Part shown: in pieces, positions 8,748-16,710 of the stretch | Numbering within the stretch: the first letter of the stretch is position 1 | How the letters are laid out: every line of letters begins with the position of its first letter | Source: Lutispora sp003527145 | GTDB lineage: Bacteria > Bacillota > Clostridia > Lutisporales > Lutisporaceae | Direction of reading: 5' to 3' | DNA: 64,000 nucleotides | Assembly: GCA_029983695.1 (NCBI GenBank) | Contig: JASBZB010000013.1 | Location: 37,858 to 101,857 of the forward strand | The notes under the pieces: generated by a model | The model's database searches: none | Told to the model about the DNA's origin: nothing | The model's input: the letters and a program-made list of their open reading frames with translations, nothing else | Made by a program: the position numbers and the translations under genes

Positions 8748-8763
8748 TGCAAATAATGTGCCA
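8748..8763 (-). promoter_or_regulatory. Sigma-54 (-24/-12) promoter of the hypE-hypD operon
   Basis: On the reverse strand TGGCAC-attat-TTGCA matches the RpoN consensus (TGGCAC-N5-TTGCW) at every specified position. Transcription would start about 15 nt before the hypE GTG. The adjacent upstream gene encodes a sigma-54 activator, the expected partner. Confidence 0.85.
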
Positions 8764-8834
8764 ATCTTCGCATCTTGCGGGAATAGGCTGATTTAGTTAT
8801 TTTAATATTTAGAAAAATATAAAAAAGGCACAAG

Positions 8835-8852
8835 AGTACGCTTTTTAGTACT
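8835..8852 (-). promoter_or_regulatory. Upstream activator-like site 1
   Basis: On the reverse strand AGTACTAAAAAGCGTACT is a GTAC-N8-GTAC dyad nearly identical to the site at 8877-8894. Its centre is about 80 bp upstream of the -24 element, in the usual window for a sigma-54 activator site. The surrounding sequence can also fold into a larger hairpin (AAAGGCAC/GTGCCTTT at 8823-8863), so it may double as the end of the regulator transcript. Confidence 0.6.
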
Positions 8853-8876
8853 ACAGGTGCCTTTATTTACATTTCT

Positions 8877-8894
8877 GGTACGGTTTTTGGTACT
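8877..8894 (-). promoter_or_regulatory. Upstream activator-like site 2
   Basis: On the reverse strand AGTACCAAAAACCGTACC repeats site 1 with three mismatches. Centre-to-centre distance is 42 bp, four helical turns, so both sites face the same side of DNA. It overlaps the stop codon of the regulator gene. Confidence 0.6.
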
Positions 8895-10308
8895 ATTCAC
8901 TTTCTTCACCGCAGCTTTTAATACCTAGTCTCTTAAGTTTGCCATGGAGAGTCTGTTTTGGTATTTTAAGCATCCTGGCAGCTTTTGCGCAATTTCCGCC
9001 CGCTTCATCTATGGCGGATATGATTACAGATTTCTCATACTCTTCTACAGCGTTTTTCAGCCCCACGCCTCTAGGTATCTCCGGCTTTTCTTTTTCTTTA
9101 AACACCGGAGTCTGACCAAATATGCTGTAATATTGCAAATCTGTGAGATCTATATGATCTCCATCGGTAAAGTTCATGGCGCTCTCTATCATGTTTTCCA
9201 GCTCTCTCACGTTGCCTGACCAATCACTATTGAGAAACCTATCATGAACTTCTCTGGTCACACCTTTAATATTCTTATTCATTTTTTGATTAAAAACCTT
9301 AATAAAATGATTTGTAAGTATGGGTATATCCTCTTTCCGTTCTCTGAGAGAAGGAACATATAGGTATATCACATTGAGCCTGTAAAACAAATCCGGCCTG
9401 ATTATATTATGCTCCAGCATCATATTAGGCTCCATGTTGGAAGCGGCAATTATACGTACATTCACCTCTTTGGTATCTGAGCCTCCGATCCTTCTTATGA
9501 CCCCATCCTGAATAACTCGCAGAAGCTTTGATTGAAGCTCAAGATTCATAGAGTTTATTTCGTCCAAAAAAAGGGTACCTCCATCTGCCAGTTCAAAAAG
9601 CCCCGGTCTATCCTTTGCTCCCGTAAAGCTTCCCTGAGCAGTTCCGAATAATATGCTCTCAAGAAGGTTTTCCGGCAAAGCTGCACAGTTCTGTGCAATA
9701 AAAGGCTTGCTGCGCCTGCTGCTGAGATTGTGCATGGCCTGAACGACGAGCTCCTTGCCTGTACCCGTCTCCCCATATACAAATACCGAAGAATTGCTGT
9801 TTGCCACCTTTTTTGCTTTGTTTTTCAACTCCAGTAAAACTGTACTCTCTCCTACGATGTCGGAAATGGTGTATTGAGTACCGTTGAGTGCTTTATGTCC
9901 ATCACGTTTTGTGTAAAGCTCGTTTTGGAGCATTAGAACTTTTTCCGACAGCTCCCTCACAGTTGTGAGATCCTTAAATATTTCAAAGGCCCCTACAAGC
10001 TCCCCATTATCAAATACCGGTATGGTAGTGCTCAAGATAGAAACGCTTTTTCCTTTATAATTGACATAGTTTTGCACCTGATCGATCACAGGCTTTCCGG
10101 TGGTCAAAGCTTTATAGAAGGTGCTATGGTCCTTATCCAGATGGGGAAATACTTTAAATAAATTTTCTCCCACCGCCTCATCAGGATCAAAACCCGTTAT
10201 CTCTGTTGAAGCTGCTTTGTAAAAAGTGATGGTAAGGTCTGCATCCAGCACTATTATGCCTTCCTCCAACCTGTCCAATATAAGTTGTTTTATCTTGCTT
10301 TGATCCAT
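8893..10308 (-). CDS. Sigma-54-dependent transcriptional activator (PAS-AAA+-Fis HTH)
   Basis: 471 residues. A PAS sensor spans about residues 10-115, followed by a helical linker. The AAA+ domain (about 145-385) has Walker A GETGTGKE, Walker B GTLFLDEI and the sigma-54 contact loop written GSFTGA instead of the usual GAFTGA. A Fis-type HTH closes the protein (GGNCAKAARMLKIPKQTLHGKL). It probably activates the hypE-hypD operon directly downstream, which has a consensus -24/-12 promoter and two repeated dyads. The PAS ligand is not predictable, but hydroxyproline or a derivative is a reasonable guess. An AAGGAGG RBS precedes the ATG. Confidence 0.9.
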   Translation of the reverse strand: MDQSKIKQLILDRLEEGIIVLDADLTITFYKAASTEITGFDPDEAVGENLFKVFPHLDKDHSTFYKALTTGKPVIDQVQNYVNYKGKSVSILSTTIPVFDNGELVGAFEIFKDLTTVRELSEKVLMLQNELYTKRDGHKALNGTQYTISDIVGESTVLLELKNKAKKVANSNSSVFVYGETGTGKELVVQAMHNLSSRRSKPFIAQNCAALPENLLESILFGTAQGSFTGAKDRPGLFELADGGTLFLDEINSMNLELQSKLLRVIQDGVIRRIGGSDTKEVNVRIIAASNMEPNMMLEHNIIRPDLFYRLNVIYLYVPSLRERKEDIPILTNHFIKVFNQKMNKNIKGVTREVHDRFLNSDWSGNVRELENMIESAMNFTDGDHIDLTDLQYYSIFGQTPVFKEKEKPEIPRGVGLKNAVEEYEKSVIISAIDEAGGNCAKAARMLKIPKQTLHGKLKRLGIKSCGEESE

Positions 10309-10439
10309 GACTAAGCCTCCTTATGAATTGTTATGGTCAGCTCTGCGCTAAGAGCAATGTGCTGCAGGAATATGCTACCCATATAATAACATATTATAAA
10401 GCTAATCGGTCAAAACAAAGCATCTGAGAAATAGTTAAG

Positions 10440-10472
10440 CAAAAAAATCACCCTGCTGGTCTGCAGAGTGAT
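10440..10472 (-). terminator. Rho-independent terminator of the SIMPL-domain gene
   Basis: On the reverse strand ATCAC-t-CTGC is paired with GCAG-g-GTGAT and followed by TTTTTTTG. It lies about 50 bp after the stop codon at 10521. Confidence 0.8.
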
Positions 10473-10520
10473 AGGAAATACTTATATCAATAGGTGATCG
10501 TATTTTGCGGGCTGACTTTA

Positions 10521-11264
10521 TCACTCTATCTCAAAATTGCATGTTACTACTGCTGTAATCTCTTTATCTATGGTTGAAGTATCATTGATACCATAGTCCG
10601 AAACTTCGGTAGAATACAAAGGAGTGATCTGAAAAACTCCCACCCTGGCCGAACGCAATGTGCCTATTTTGCTGCCGGTGCCATCGGCGATTTGCATTGC
10701 CCTGTTCTTTGCATCTGCTGTGGCTTCCCCCAACATATCGACTTTCAAATCAGCAATCTTTGTATAGTAATATTCAGGCGGATAGGATTGGAATTCTACT
10801 CCTTCATTGATCAGATCGGTAGCCTCTCTGGATATTGCAGTTATCTTCTCCACATCGCTGGATGTGATTTCCACCCTCTGCTCCAGCCTGTAGCTCGCGA
10901 TTTCATTGCTGTACATGCCGTTTGGCAATACCACGTAATAAGGATTGGTAGATATGGATGATATGATTATATCCTTCTCATCTATCCCCTTGCTTACGAG
11001 ATGCTTCTTTACCTTTTCCAAATCCAGCTTCAGCTTGGCATAGGCATCAGCAGTTTGTGCCGACTGAGCCGAAAAGCTTCCACGCCATGTGACCAAATCC
11101 GATTTTATCTGTTTCTTTGCCGAGCCGGTAACAGTTATGGTTTTATCTCCTGCCTTCATCTTTATGATACCATTTGTTACGATTGTTGAAGATAGGATTA
11201 TCCCCAATGCCAGGATAACTGCTATTAATGACCACACCAGATTGTTTTTGTTTTCTCCGTTCAT
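10521..11264 (-). CDS. SIMPL (DUF541) domain protein, membrane-anchored
   Basis: 247 residues. An uncleaved signal anchor spans residues 9-31 (LVWSLIAVILALGIILSSTI), then comes an extracytoplasmic SIMPL domain. Typical features are ITVTGSAKKQIKSDLVTWRGSFS and the repeated beta-alpha units ending in ITAVVTCNFEIE. The family (BP26/YggE-like) has no defined biochemical role in Clostridia; Brucella BP26 forms ring-shaped channels. It is a single-gene unit with its own terminator. Confidence 0.85.
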   Translation of the reverse strand: MNGENKNNLVWSLIAVILALGIILSSTIVTNGIIKMKAGDKTITVTGSAKKQIKSDLVTWRGSFSAQSAQTADAYAKLKLDLEKVKKHLVSKGIDEKDIIISSISTNPYYVVLPNGMYSNEIASYRLEQRVEITSSDVEKITAISREATDLINEGVEFQSYPPEYYYTKIADLKVDMLGEATADAKNRAMQIADGTGSKIGTLRSARVGVFQITPLYSTEVSDYGINDTSTIDKEITAVVTCNFEIE

Positions 11265-11403
11265 AATGATACACCCCCTATTTTATTATCAATGTTGAAA
11301 TGCTTTATCCTGCTCCCATATGTCATTATTATTAGACACAAAAAGTTTAAATAGAGTTCCCAATTTAAGCAGCAAATAATATATAATATTTAGTACTAAA
11401 AAG

Positions 11404-11427
11404 AAAAACCGACACAACGTATCGGTT
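11404..11427 (-). terminator. Terminator of the coiled-coil protein gene
   Basis: On the reverse strand AACCGA and TCGGTT pair around a short loop and are followed by TTTCTTTTT. The stem touches the stop codon of the gene at 11426. Confidence 0.7.
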
Positions 11428-11725
11428 ATACTGGCCTGCGCCTAAGTGTCCTAATAGAAACCTCATGTTCTCCAAGCAGTTCATGAATTGATTTGTTGTC
11501 TTCTATCATGGCATCCAATTTTGCATTAACTTCTGTTCTAAACTCCATCAGACTAGCAGTATGATTTTTTATTCCTGCTACTTCTTTTTTGAGATCTGCT
11601 ACTTCAGTTTTTATGCCTGCTACTTCAGTTTTTAGATCTAACGCTTCAGCCTTTACGTCTTTTACCTCGGACTCAATTTTGCCAAGCTTTTCTACTACAA
11701 ATTTTTGGAATTCTTCGTTTGTCAT
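11426..11725 (-). CDS. Small coiled-coil protein of unknown function
   Basis: 99 residues from the ATG at 11725, chosen because AGGAG lies 8 bp upstream; an earlier in-frame start adds 11 residues without an RBS. The centre is almost entirely coiled coil with a near-regular repeat (LKTEVAGIKTEVADLKKEVAGI), encoded by visibly repetitive DNA. The C-terminus is basic (RTLRRRP). Similar short proteins with variable repeat number are common in Clostridia; none has an assigned role that I know of. It stands alone with its own terminator. Confidence 0.7.
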   Translation of the reverse strand: MTNEEFQKFVVEKLGKIESEVKDVKAEALDLKTEVAGIKTEVADLKKEVAGIKNHTASLMEFRTEVNAKLDAMIEDNKSIHELLGEHEVSIRTLRRRPV

Positions 11726-11823
11726 CTTTTCAACTCCTCTTTGTAGTATTTTTCTCATTTAAAGTATAGCATACATTTTCTGGTTTATCCAATAGTAAAA
11801 TATTAGATGCATTATTAGATCTC

Positions 11824-13140
11824 TTATGATCTGTTTTCCCCAATTATTCTAGCTTCTAGATACTGAATTAACTCTCCAAGGGGAATATTCTTCTCCTCGG
11901 CCTTCATCATATCCTTCAGCTTCACAGTCTGTGACTTCAGCTCCTCTTCTCCCATTATGATGACATAGGGAATTTTTTCTTTGTTGGCATATTCAAGGCT
12001 CTTCTTCAGCTTTCTGCCGGTCATTTCTATATCAACATAGAATCCATTGCGCCTGAGCTCTTGGGCCAGCTTCATTGACTCCACCTCTGTACCCATGGGA
12101 ATTATATAGAATTCTACGGGTGATCTGAAGCCATCTTTATTTTGTATGGACAATGCAGTATAAATCACATCAAGACCGAAGGATATGCCTACTGCAGGAT
12201 ATTCTATTCCGTTATCCAAAAAGCCTCCGATGATGCGGTCATATCTCCCCCCTCCTCCAATGCTGGAGGTAATACTGCCGTCACAAAGGAATATTTCATA
12301 AACTGTACCTGTATATATATCAAGACCTCTCGCCAGAAAAGGATTGAGTCTTGCTTTGGATCCAATACCCATAGCATCGAGATAAGCCCCCAATTCTCCC
12401 AATTCCTTTACACCCTCGGCAATCATGGGATTGCTGCTATTGTTTCTGAAATACTCCAGCGGGTCACCCTGTGAGTATTTCAAAGTTGAAAGCAAGCTTG
12501 AGATGATCTCATCTTCTATGCCTTTTTCCATGAGTTCCTGACGCACTCCCTCTTCGCCTACCTTTTCTATCTTATCCAAAGACAGTATGACTTCATTTAT
12601 GCTTTCTTCCTTTACATTGGCACTGGTGATGATCCCCGATAGAAGCTTGCGGTTGTTATATGACACATAGGCATCAAGCTCCAGCTTCTCAAATACCTCC
12701 ACAGCCATGGCCATGAATTCGGCTTCTGCAATGACCGACTTTACTCCCACCATGTCCACGTCGCACTGGATGAATTCACGGTTTCTCCCTGTTTTTACCG
12801 GGCCGTCTCTGAATACCTTGCCTATTTCATACCTTTTAAAGGGAAGTCTCAGGTTCGGATTCATGCCTACTACTTTTGCAAAGGGAACGGTCAGGTCATA
12901 TCTTAGAGCGATATCGCGGTCTCCCTGATCCTTCAGCCTATATACCTCTTTTAAAATCTCTGCACCGCCTGCATACTTGGAGGCCATTACATCATAGTAG
13001 TTGAGAATAGGAGTCTCTAGGGGCAGATATCCATATTTCTCAAAGGTATCTTCCAATGTTTTTCTAATCTTGTTTCTGATATATTGCTCTTCCGGCAAAT
13101 AGTCTTTCGTACCCTTCAAATTGCGAAGCTTTAATTCCAT
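11824..13140 (-). CDS. hisS: Histidyl-tRNA synthetase, archaeal/eukaryotic-like subtype
   Basis: 438 residues from the ATG at 13140, chosen because AAGGAGG precedes it; a longer frame to 13173 lacks an RBS. It attaches histidine to tRNA-His. Class II motifs are present: motif 2 (YEIGKVFRDGPVKTGRNREF), the histidine-A motif GLDIYTGTVYE near residue 275, and GGGGRYDRIIGG. The C-terminal anticodon-binding domain is complete, which separates it from HisZ. The motif-2 wording with GRNREFIQCDVD resembles the archaeal/eukaryotic HisRS branch that some Firmicutes carry. The 300-bp leader encodes a His-rich peptide and alternative hairpins, described separately. Confidence 0.9.
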   Translation of the reverse strand: MELKLRNLKGTKDYLPEEQYIRNKIRKTLEDTFEKYGYLPLETPILNYYDVMASKYAGGAEILKEVYRLKDQGDRDIALRYDLTVPFAKVVGMNPNLRLPFKRYEIGKVFRDGPVKTGRNREFIQCDVDMVGVKSVIAEAEFMAMAVEVFEKLELDAYVSYNNRKLLSGIITSANVKEESINEVILSLDKIEKVGEEGVRQELMEKGIEDEIISSLLSTLKYSQGDPLEYFRNNSSNPMIAEGVKELGELGAYLDAMGIGSKARLNPFLARGLDIYTGTVYEIFLCDGSITSSIGGGGRYDRIIGGFLDNGIEYPAVGISFGLDVIYTALSIQNKDGFRSPVEFYIIPMGTEVESMKLAQELRRNGFYVDIEMTGRKLKKSLEYANKEKIPYVIIMGEEELKSQTVKLKDMMKAEEKNIPLGELIQYLEARIIGENRS

Positions 13141-13250
13141 TATAAATTCCTCCTTAAAGATTATCTTAGTCAATTTTTTACTGGGAAACCCTACGGTTCA
13201 TAAAGTTGAGCCTTACATTTCCACTGTTTTGGAAGCTATACTTTCTTGCC

Positions 13251-13299
13251 TGTTAAAAAAATAAAGAGCTATGCAGATTTTATACCTGCACGGCTCTTT
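13251..13299 (-). terminator. Attenuator terminator in the hisS leader
   Basis: On the reverse strand AAAGAGC-cg-TGCAG (13286-13299) pairs with CTGCA-ta-GCTCTTT (13263-13276) and is followed by ATTTTTTT. It lies about 110 nt upstream of the hisS start codon. Its 5' arm can instead pair with an upstream segment (13316-13326 with 13280-13290), which would abolish the terminator. Confidence 0.85.
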
Positions 13300-13302
13300 A
13301 TG

Positions 13303-13394
13303 ATATCAACACCATCGCAGGCACAAGCACAATCAGTGCCTGCACCTACGGATTATTTCCTAGCTGCAAGCACGCTTCCTATGATGGTGGATAT
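13303..13394 (-). promoter_or_regulatory. hisS attenuator: mutually exclusive leader hairpins
   Basis: Reverse-strand segments pair in two exclusive sets. Segment 1, GTGCTTGCA (13365-13373, the end of the leader peptide), pairs over 9 bp (two G-U) with segment 2, TGCAGGCAC (13336-13344). Segment 2 otherwise pairs with segment 3, GTGCCTGC (13317-13324). Free segment 3 (TTGTGCCTGCG, 13316-13326) pairs over 11 bp with segment 4, TGCAGGTATAA (13280-13290), part of the terminator stem. In addition the His codons (ATATCCACCATC, 13383-13394) can pair with GATGGTG-TT-GATAT (13303-13316). This is the layout of a trp/his-type attenuator. Confidence 0.75.
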
Positions 13395-13428
13395 GATTAT
13401 TCAGTTTTGAAATAATAGTGCAAATCAT
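13360..13428 (-). CDS. His-rich leader peptide of hisS
   Basis: A 22-codon frame: ATG at 13426-13428, RBS AAAGGAG 9 bp upstream, stop TAG at 13360-13362. Histidine codons are at positions 12, 14, 15 and 16 (NNHIHHHRKRACS at the end). Four His in five codons is highly unusual by chance, and the hairpin that controls the downstream terminator starts right after them. A ribosome stalled for lack of His-tRNA would leave segment 1 free; one that reaches the stop codon would cover it. Confidence 0.8.
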   Translation of the reverse strand: MICTIISKLNNHIHHHRKRACS

Positions 13429-13458
13429 AGTGCGCTTCTCCTTTATCGCTTTTAATAG

Positions 13459-13487
13459 ATAATACCATTGCGGTCCCAAAACTTCAA
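13459..13487 (-). promoter_or_regulatory. Vegetative promoter of the hisS leader transcript
   Basis: Reverse strand TTGAAG (13482-13487), 17-bp spacer, TATTAT (13459-13464). It lies about 30 bp before the leader-peptide start codon, so the leader peptide and hairpins would be transcribed. Confidence 0.6.
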
Positions 13488-13570
13488 GCTGCCCAAGGAT
13501 ATATGCTCCAGTAGGAAAAGAATATATAATATGGCTTGAAACAAAGAATAAGGGAGGGGGATTCTACTTT

Positions 13571-14872
13571 CTATTTCCAAACCCGATCCAGTTTGAAGAA
13601 TTCCTGGAAATAACCTAACATTGACATTGGGCTCATAAGTATTTGGTAAAACAGGACATAAAAAATAAATCCCAGTTTATTTTTGCGTATTCTTAAATTC
13701 AAAGACCTAAATACGCCTTTTTGATAGCTATATAAAACGTAATTTTGCACCAAGCAAAGCGGAAGCACAAAGAGAGTATAGGGGCCTACTACCCAATACT
13801 TTCCGAAAAAAGCTAAAATAAGTCCGGGTATCCAGCAAAAAGTATAAATAAAATCAAGATATGGCATTATCAAATTTATGCCGGTCATATATCGCACATA
13901 CCCCATAGGCTGCTTCCATGGCTTCACTAAACTTAAGGCCTCTATCATTCCCCGAGCCCAACGGCTTCTTTGTCTTAACAAATGTTTCAGACTGGCAGGT
14001 ACCTCTGTAAAAGCCACGGCAAGAGGTTCAAAATATACCATACAGTTATTTTTTAGAAAGCTCCATGTTAAGACTATATCCTCTCCTATTGCATCAGGCC
14101 ACCCACCTACTTCCTTTATCACGCTTGTCTTGTATAAAGAGAAAGCACCTTGGGCTACAAGAGTTCCCTGATATAACCCCTGCAGCCTTTTGATACTGGC
14201 TATGCCAAGAAAGTAATCCCACTCTTGTATCCTTGCTATAAGATTCTCCCGGCTGTTTTTTGCCAGAACAGCACCTGCAACAGCGCATACTTTCTTTGGA
14301 GCAGATCCCATTCTTGCTACTAAGTTTCTTATGGCAGATTTATGAAGCAAAGTATCTGCGTCCAAGGTTACCAAATAACCCGTAGCTACATTATTTAATG
14401 CATTATTCAATGCATTGTTCTTGCCCGGCTTCGGCTCATGCAGAACATGTACAGGCAGCGACAGTTCCTCCGCTGCTTCTATAGCCTTTTCAGCAGTTCT
14501 GTCAGTTGAATTATTATCTACGACTATGGTATTTATTTCACCTCTATAATCCTGTCCCTTGATATACCTGAGGGTATCAGCAATATTTTTCCCCTCATTG
14601 CGGCAGGCGATTATAATAGTTATTGATTCATCAGGATCCGAGGTCTTAAAGGGAGGCTGCCTGTCCAAAAGCAAGCTGACTACCATAAAAGCATTAATAT
14701 AGCCTGGCAGATAACCTATCCCTGCAATTATGATTGCAGCAATAGGAAGTGAAACTATTTTGCCTAAATCTGAGACCCAGGGCAATGACAGAATTATTGA
14801 AAAAATAGTCCAGGCAGCTGCCGCTGCATGTCCAATCCAAAACTTCATTTTTACAGCGATGTATTTTTTCAT
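13571..14872 (-). CDS. Membrane glycosyltransferase family 2 (polysaccharide synthase-like)
   Basis: 433 residues. Two N-terminal membrane helices (about 12-65) precede a GT-A domain with IIIACRNEGKNI, the D-type motif VVDNNSTDRT, the metal-binding TLDADT, GEDIVLTW and the processive-synthase signature RQRSRWARGM (Q/RxxRW). Two or three membrane helices follow. This architecture matches poly-N-acetylglucosamine and hyaluronan-type synthases that polymerise and export a glycan. No accessory pga/ica genes flank it, so the product is unknown. It is transcribed toward the hisS leader and is not part of a clear operon. Confidence 0.85.
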   Translation of the reverse strand: MKKYIAVKMKFWIGHAAAAAWTIFSIILSLPWVSDLGKIVSLPIAAIIIAGIGYLPGYINAFMVVSLLLDRQPPFKTSDPDESITIIIACRNEGKNIADTLRYIKGQDYRGEINTIVVDNNSTDRTAEKAIEAAEELSLPVHVLHEPKPGKNNALNNALNNVATGYLVTLDADTLLHKSAIRNLVARMGSAPKKVCAVAGAVLAKNSRENLIARIQEWDYFLGIASIKRLQGLYQGTLVAQGAFSLYKTSVIKEVGGWPDAIGEDIVLTWSFLKNNCMVYFEPLAVAFTEVPASLKHLLRQRSRWARGMIEALSLVKPWKQPMGYVRYMTGINLIMPYLDFIYTFCWIPGLILAFFGKYWVVGPYTLFVLPLCLVQNYVLYSYQKGVFRSLNLRIRKNKLGFIFYVLFYQILMSPMSMLGYFQEFFKLDRVWK

Positions 14873-15029
14873 ATAATCTCCTAAAATAGCTGCAATAATT
14901 TAGCAATAATAATTATTATTAAATATCGTCTATCGCATGCTTATTTTATCATTATGCTGCAATGAGGTAAAGGAGAATATGATGAAATTTTTCGGTTTCT
15001 GTCATGTAAGTATTCACTCTAATGACTTT

Positions 15030-15536
15030 TTATCCCTTTTTATGCTTATTTGACAATTCTACATAGTGCTGCGCCGTTGCTCTCAGCGATAACACCTCTT
15101 CCTCCGCAAGTTCTCTTGTTATTTTTCCCGGAGAGCCTATAACCATTACATTTGAAGGTATCTTCTTGCCGGGAGGTATGACGGAGCCGGCAGCTATGAT
15201 TGCATTGTCCCCTATCTCAGCGCCATCCAATATTATGGAGCCCATGCCTATCAATACATTATTTCCGATGGTGCAGGCATGAATAATGGCGCCATGGCCT
15301 ACAGTCACGCCATCGCCGATTATCGTAGGACAATAGCGATTGATATGAATGGTACAGTTATCCTGTATGTTTGTGTCTTCTCCTATTGAAATATAGTTAT
15401 CATCACCGCGTATCACGGTTCCATACCATATGCTTGCATTCTTTTTAAGCTTTACATTTCCAATAACAGCGGCATTATCCGCTATGAAACAGCCGGAGTG
15501 AATTTCAGGCACATTCCCTTGATATTCAATGATCAT
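15030..15536 (-). CDS. Gamma-carbonic anhydrase-like hexapeptide-repeat protein
   Basis: 168 residues from the ATG at 15536, chosen because GGAGG lies 7 bp upstream; a frame extending to 15572 lacks an RBS. It is a left-handed beta-helix of hexapeptide repeats (IIGDGVTVGHGAIIHACTIG and similar). The three zinc-ligand histidines are at THIN/TIHINRY, GHGAIIH. The family includes YrdA, PaaY and Cam; many members are structural metalloproteins without proven carbonic anhydrase activity. It stands alone, downstream of a terminator. Confidence 0.85.
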   Translation of the reverse strand: MIIEYQGNVPEIHSGCFIADNAAVIGNVKLKKNASIWYGTVIRGDDNYISIGEDTNIQDNCTIHINRYCPTIIGDGVTVGHGAIIHACTIGNNVLIGMGSIILDGAEIGDNAIIAAGSVIPPGKKIPSNVMVIGSPGKITRELAEEEVLSLRATAQHYVELSNKHKKG

Positions 15537-15617
15537 CTTCCATCCTCCTGTGTGATCTTCTTCTGCATACATTAAAGCATCATAAGCTTTGTTGCTTGCA
15601 GCTTGATTATATCATAA

Positions 15618-15655
15618 CAAATAAGAGGGTAGTACCGTAAGTACTATCCTCTTAA
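15618..15655 (-). terminator. Terminator of the double-cubane reductase operon
   Basis: Reverse strand: AAGAGGATAGTACT pairs with AGTACTACCCTCTT (one mismatch) around a short loop, followed by ATTTGTTA. It directly follows the activase gene ending at 15668. Confidence 0.7.
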
Positions 15656-15667
15656 GGCAATTGCCGT

Positions 15668-16429
15668 TTACGCCCTGTAACCGATCAATGCAGCTCCGAT
15701 AGCTCCTGCATATTGGGAATCCCCATGGGAATAGATGCTGCAATTCATTTTTTTCTGAAGTATAGTCCTGATTTGGTCATTCTTCGAAACTCCGCCGGTA
15801 AAAAGCACTAAATCCCTTATTTTTATCCTATTGGCTATATGTGCAATTTTATTGGATATGGAATGAAGTATGCCGGAAGCTATGGAAGCTTTGGTAGCCC
15901 CCGACGCCAGAAGGCTTATAACCTCGCTTTCCGCAAATACGGCGCACATGCTGTTTATGTCCCTCGGCGCCGATTGAGCCGCCAGTTCCTCAAGCTCATC
16001 TACTTCTGCCTCAAGTATATGGGACATCACCTGAAGAAACCTTCCCGTACCTGCGGCACATTTGTCATTCATTATGAAATCCAATACATTGCCCTTCTCA
16101 TCTATGGATATGGCCTTGCTGTCCTGGCCGCCCACATCTATTATTGTCCTGGCCTGCGGGTTCAGGTATATGGCGCCTCTTGCATGGCAGGTTATCTCGG
16201 TCACCCTCTTTGTTGCAAAGGGTATGGATACCCTGCCGTAACCGGTGCCGATTATTGCAGCTACATCGCTTTCCTGCCCTCCGCTTTTGTCCAGCACCTT
16301 CCTGTACAGCTCTTCTCCCGCTTCTCTCAGATTCCATCCTGTAGGCCGCATCAGCATGTACATATTTTCCCCGTCATAGGCAGCGGCTTTTGCGCATACA
16401 GACCCAATATCAATCCCTATAGTTATCAT
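15668..16429 (-). CDS. ATP-dependent activase of a double-cubane/2-hydroxyacyl-CoA dehydratase-type enzyme (HgdC/YjiL family)
   Basis: 253 residues from the ATG at 16429, chosen because AAGGAG lies 6 bp before it; a frame start at 16453 lacks an RBS. It belongs to the BadF/BcrA/HgdC ASKHA ATPases: phosphate-1 loop TIGIDIGSVCAKA, phosphate-2 IIDVGGQDSKAI, and adenosine motif LFTGGVSKN. The cluster cysteines shared by the dimer are in NDKCAAGTGRF and NSMCAVFAESE. It reduces its partner by ATP-driven single-electron transfer. The partner is the DCCP-like protein two genes upstream. Confidence 0.9.
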   Translation of the reverse strand: MITIGIDIGSVCAKAAAYDGENMYMLMRPTGWNLREAGEELYRKVLDKSGGQESDVAAIIGTGYGRVSIPFATKRVTEITCHARGAIYLNPQARTIIDVGGQDSKAISIDEKGNVLDFIMNDKCAAGTGRFLQVMSHILEAEVDELEELAAQSAPRDINSMCAVFAESEVISLLASGATKASIASGILHSISNKIAHIANRIKIRDLVLFTGGVSKNDQIRTILQKKMNCSIYSHGDSQYAGAIGAALIGYRA

Positions 16430-16455
16430 GTTTTTCTCCTTGGAAATACTCAAAG

Positions 16456-16707
16456 CTAAATAAATCTAATCTCTATATTTTTTCTCTCGAGAGAGTGAAA
16501 CCCTAATATATTTATACCGTATCTGCCAACTATTTCTTTTATGGCTTTCTCATCTTCACGGTCATATTTTATTGCTATGCCGCAGCATTTGCTGAGCTGC
16601 CTGGGAGTAGGAGTTATGGTATATTTTATATTGTTCTCCTTCAGCCTTTTTTCCAGCAGCAAGCCATCAGTATGAGTATTGAACAGTATATAATAATCCA
16701 GCTCCAC
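16456..16707 (-). CDS. DUF3343 protein
   Basis: 83 residues of the DUF3343 family, a small alpha/beta fold with the conserved PRQLSKCCGIAIK motif near residues 34-46. It has been proposed to act as a sulfur/selenium carrier because of the conserved cysteines and its genomic neighbours, but this is not proven. It lies between the reductase and its activase, 3 bp after the former, an arrangement common for this reductase type. Confidence 0.8.
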   Translation of the reverse strand: MELDYYILFNTHTDGLLLEKRLKENNIKYTITPTPRQLSKCCGIAIKYDREDEKAIKEIVGRYGINILGFHSLERKNIEIRFI

Positions 16708-16710
16708 GAT

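Noticed and set aside
8823..8863. Plain intrinsic terminator after the first sigma-54 activator
   Set aside because: The stem mostly coincides with the repeated activator-like dyad at 8835-8852 and has no good U-run, so the regulatory-site reading is preferred; a double role remains possible.
13141..13570. T-box riboswitch upstream of hisS
   Set aside because: The conserved T-box core (GGTGGTACCGCG-like) before the terminator is absent, and the region instead contains a translated His-rich frame with trp/his-type pairing.
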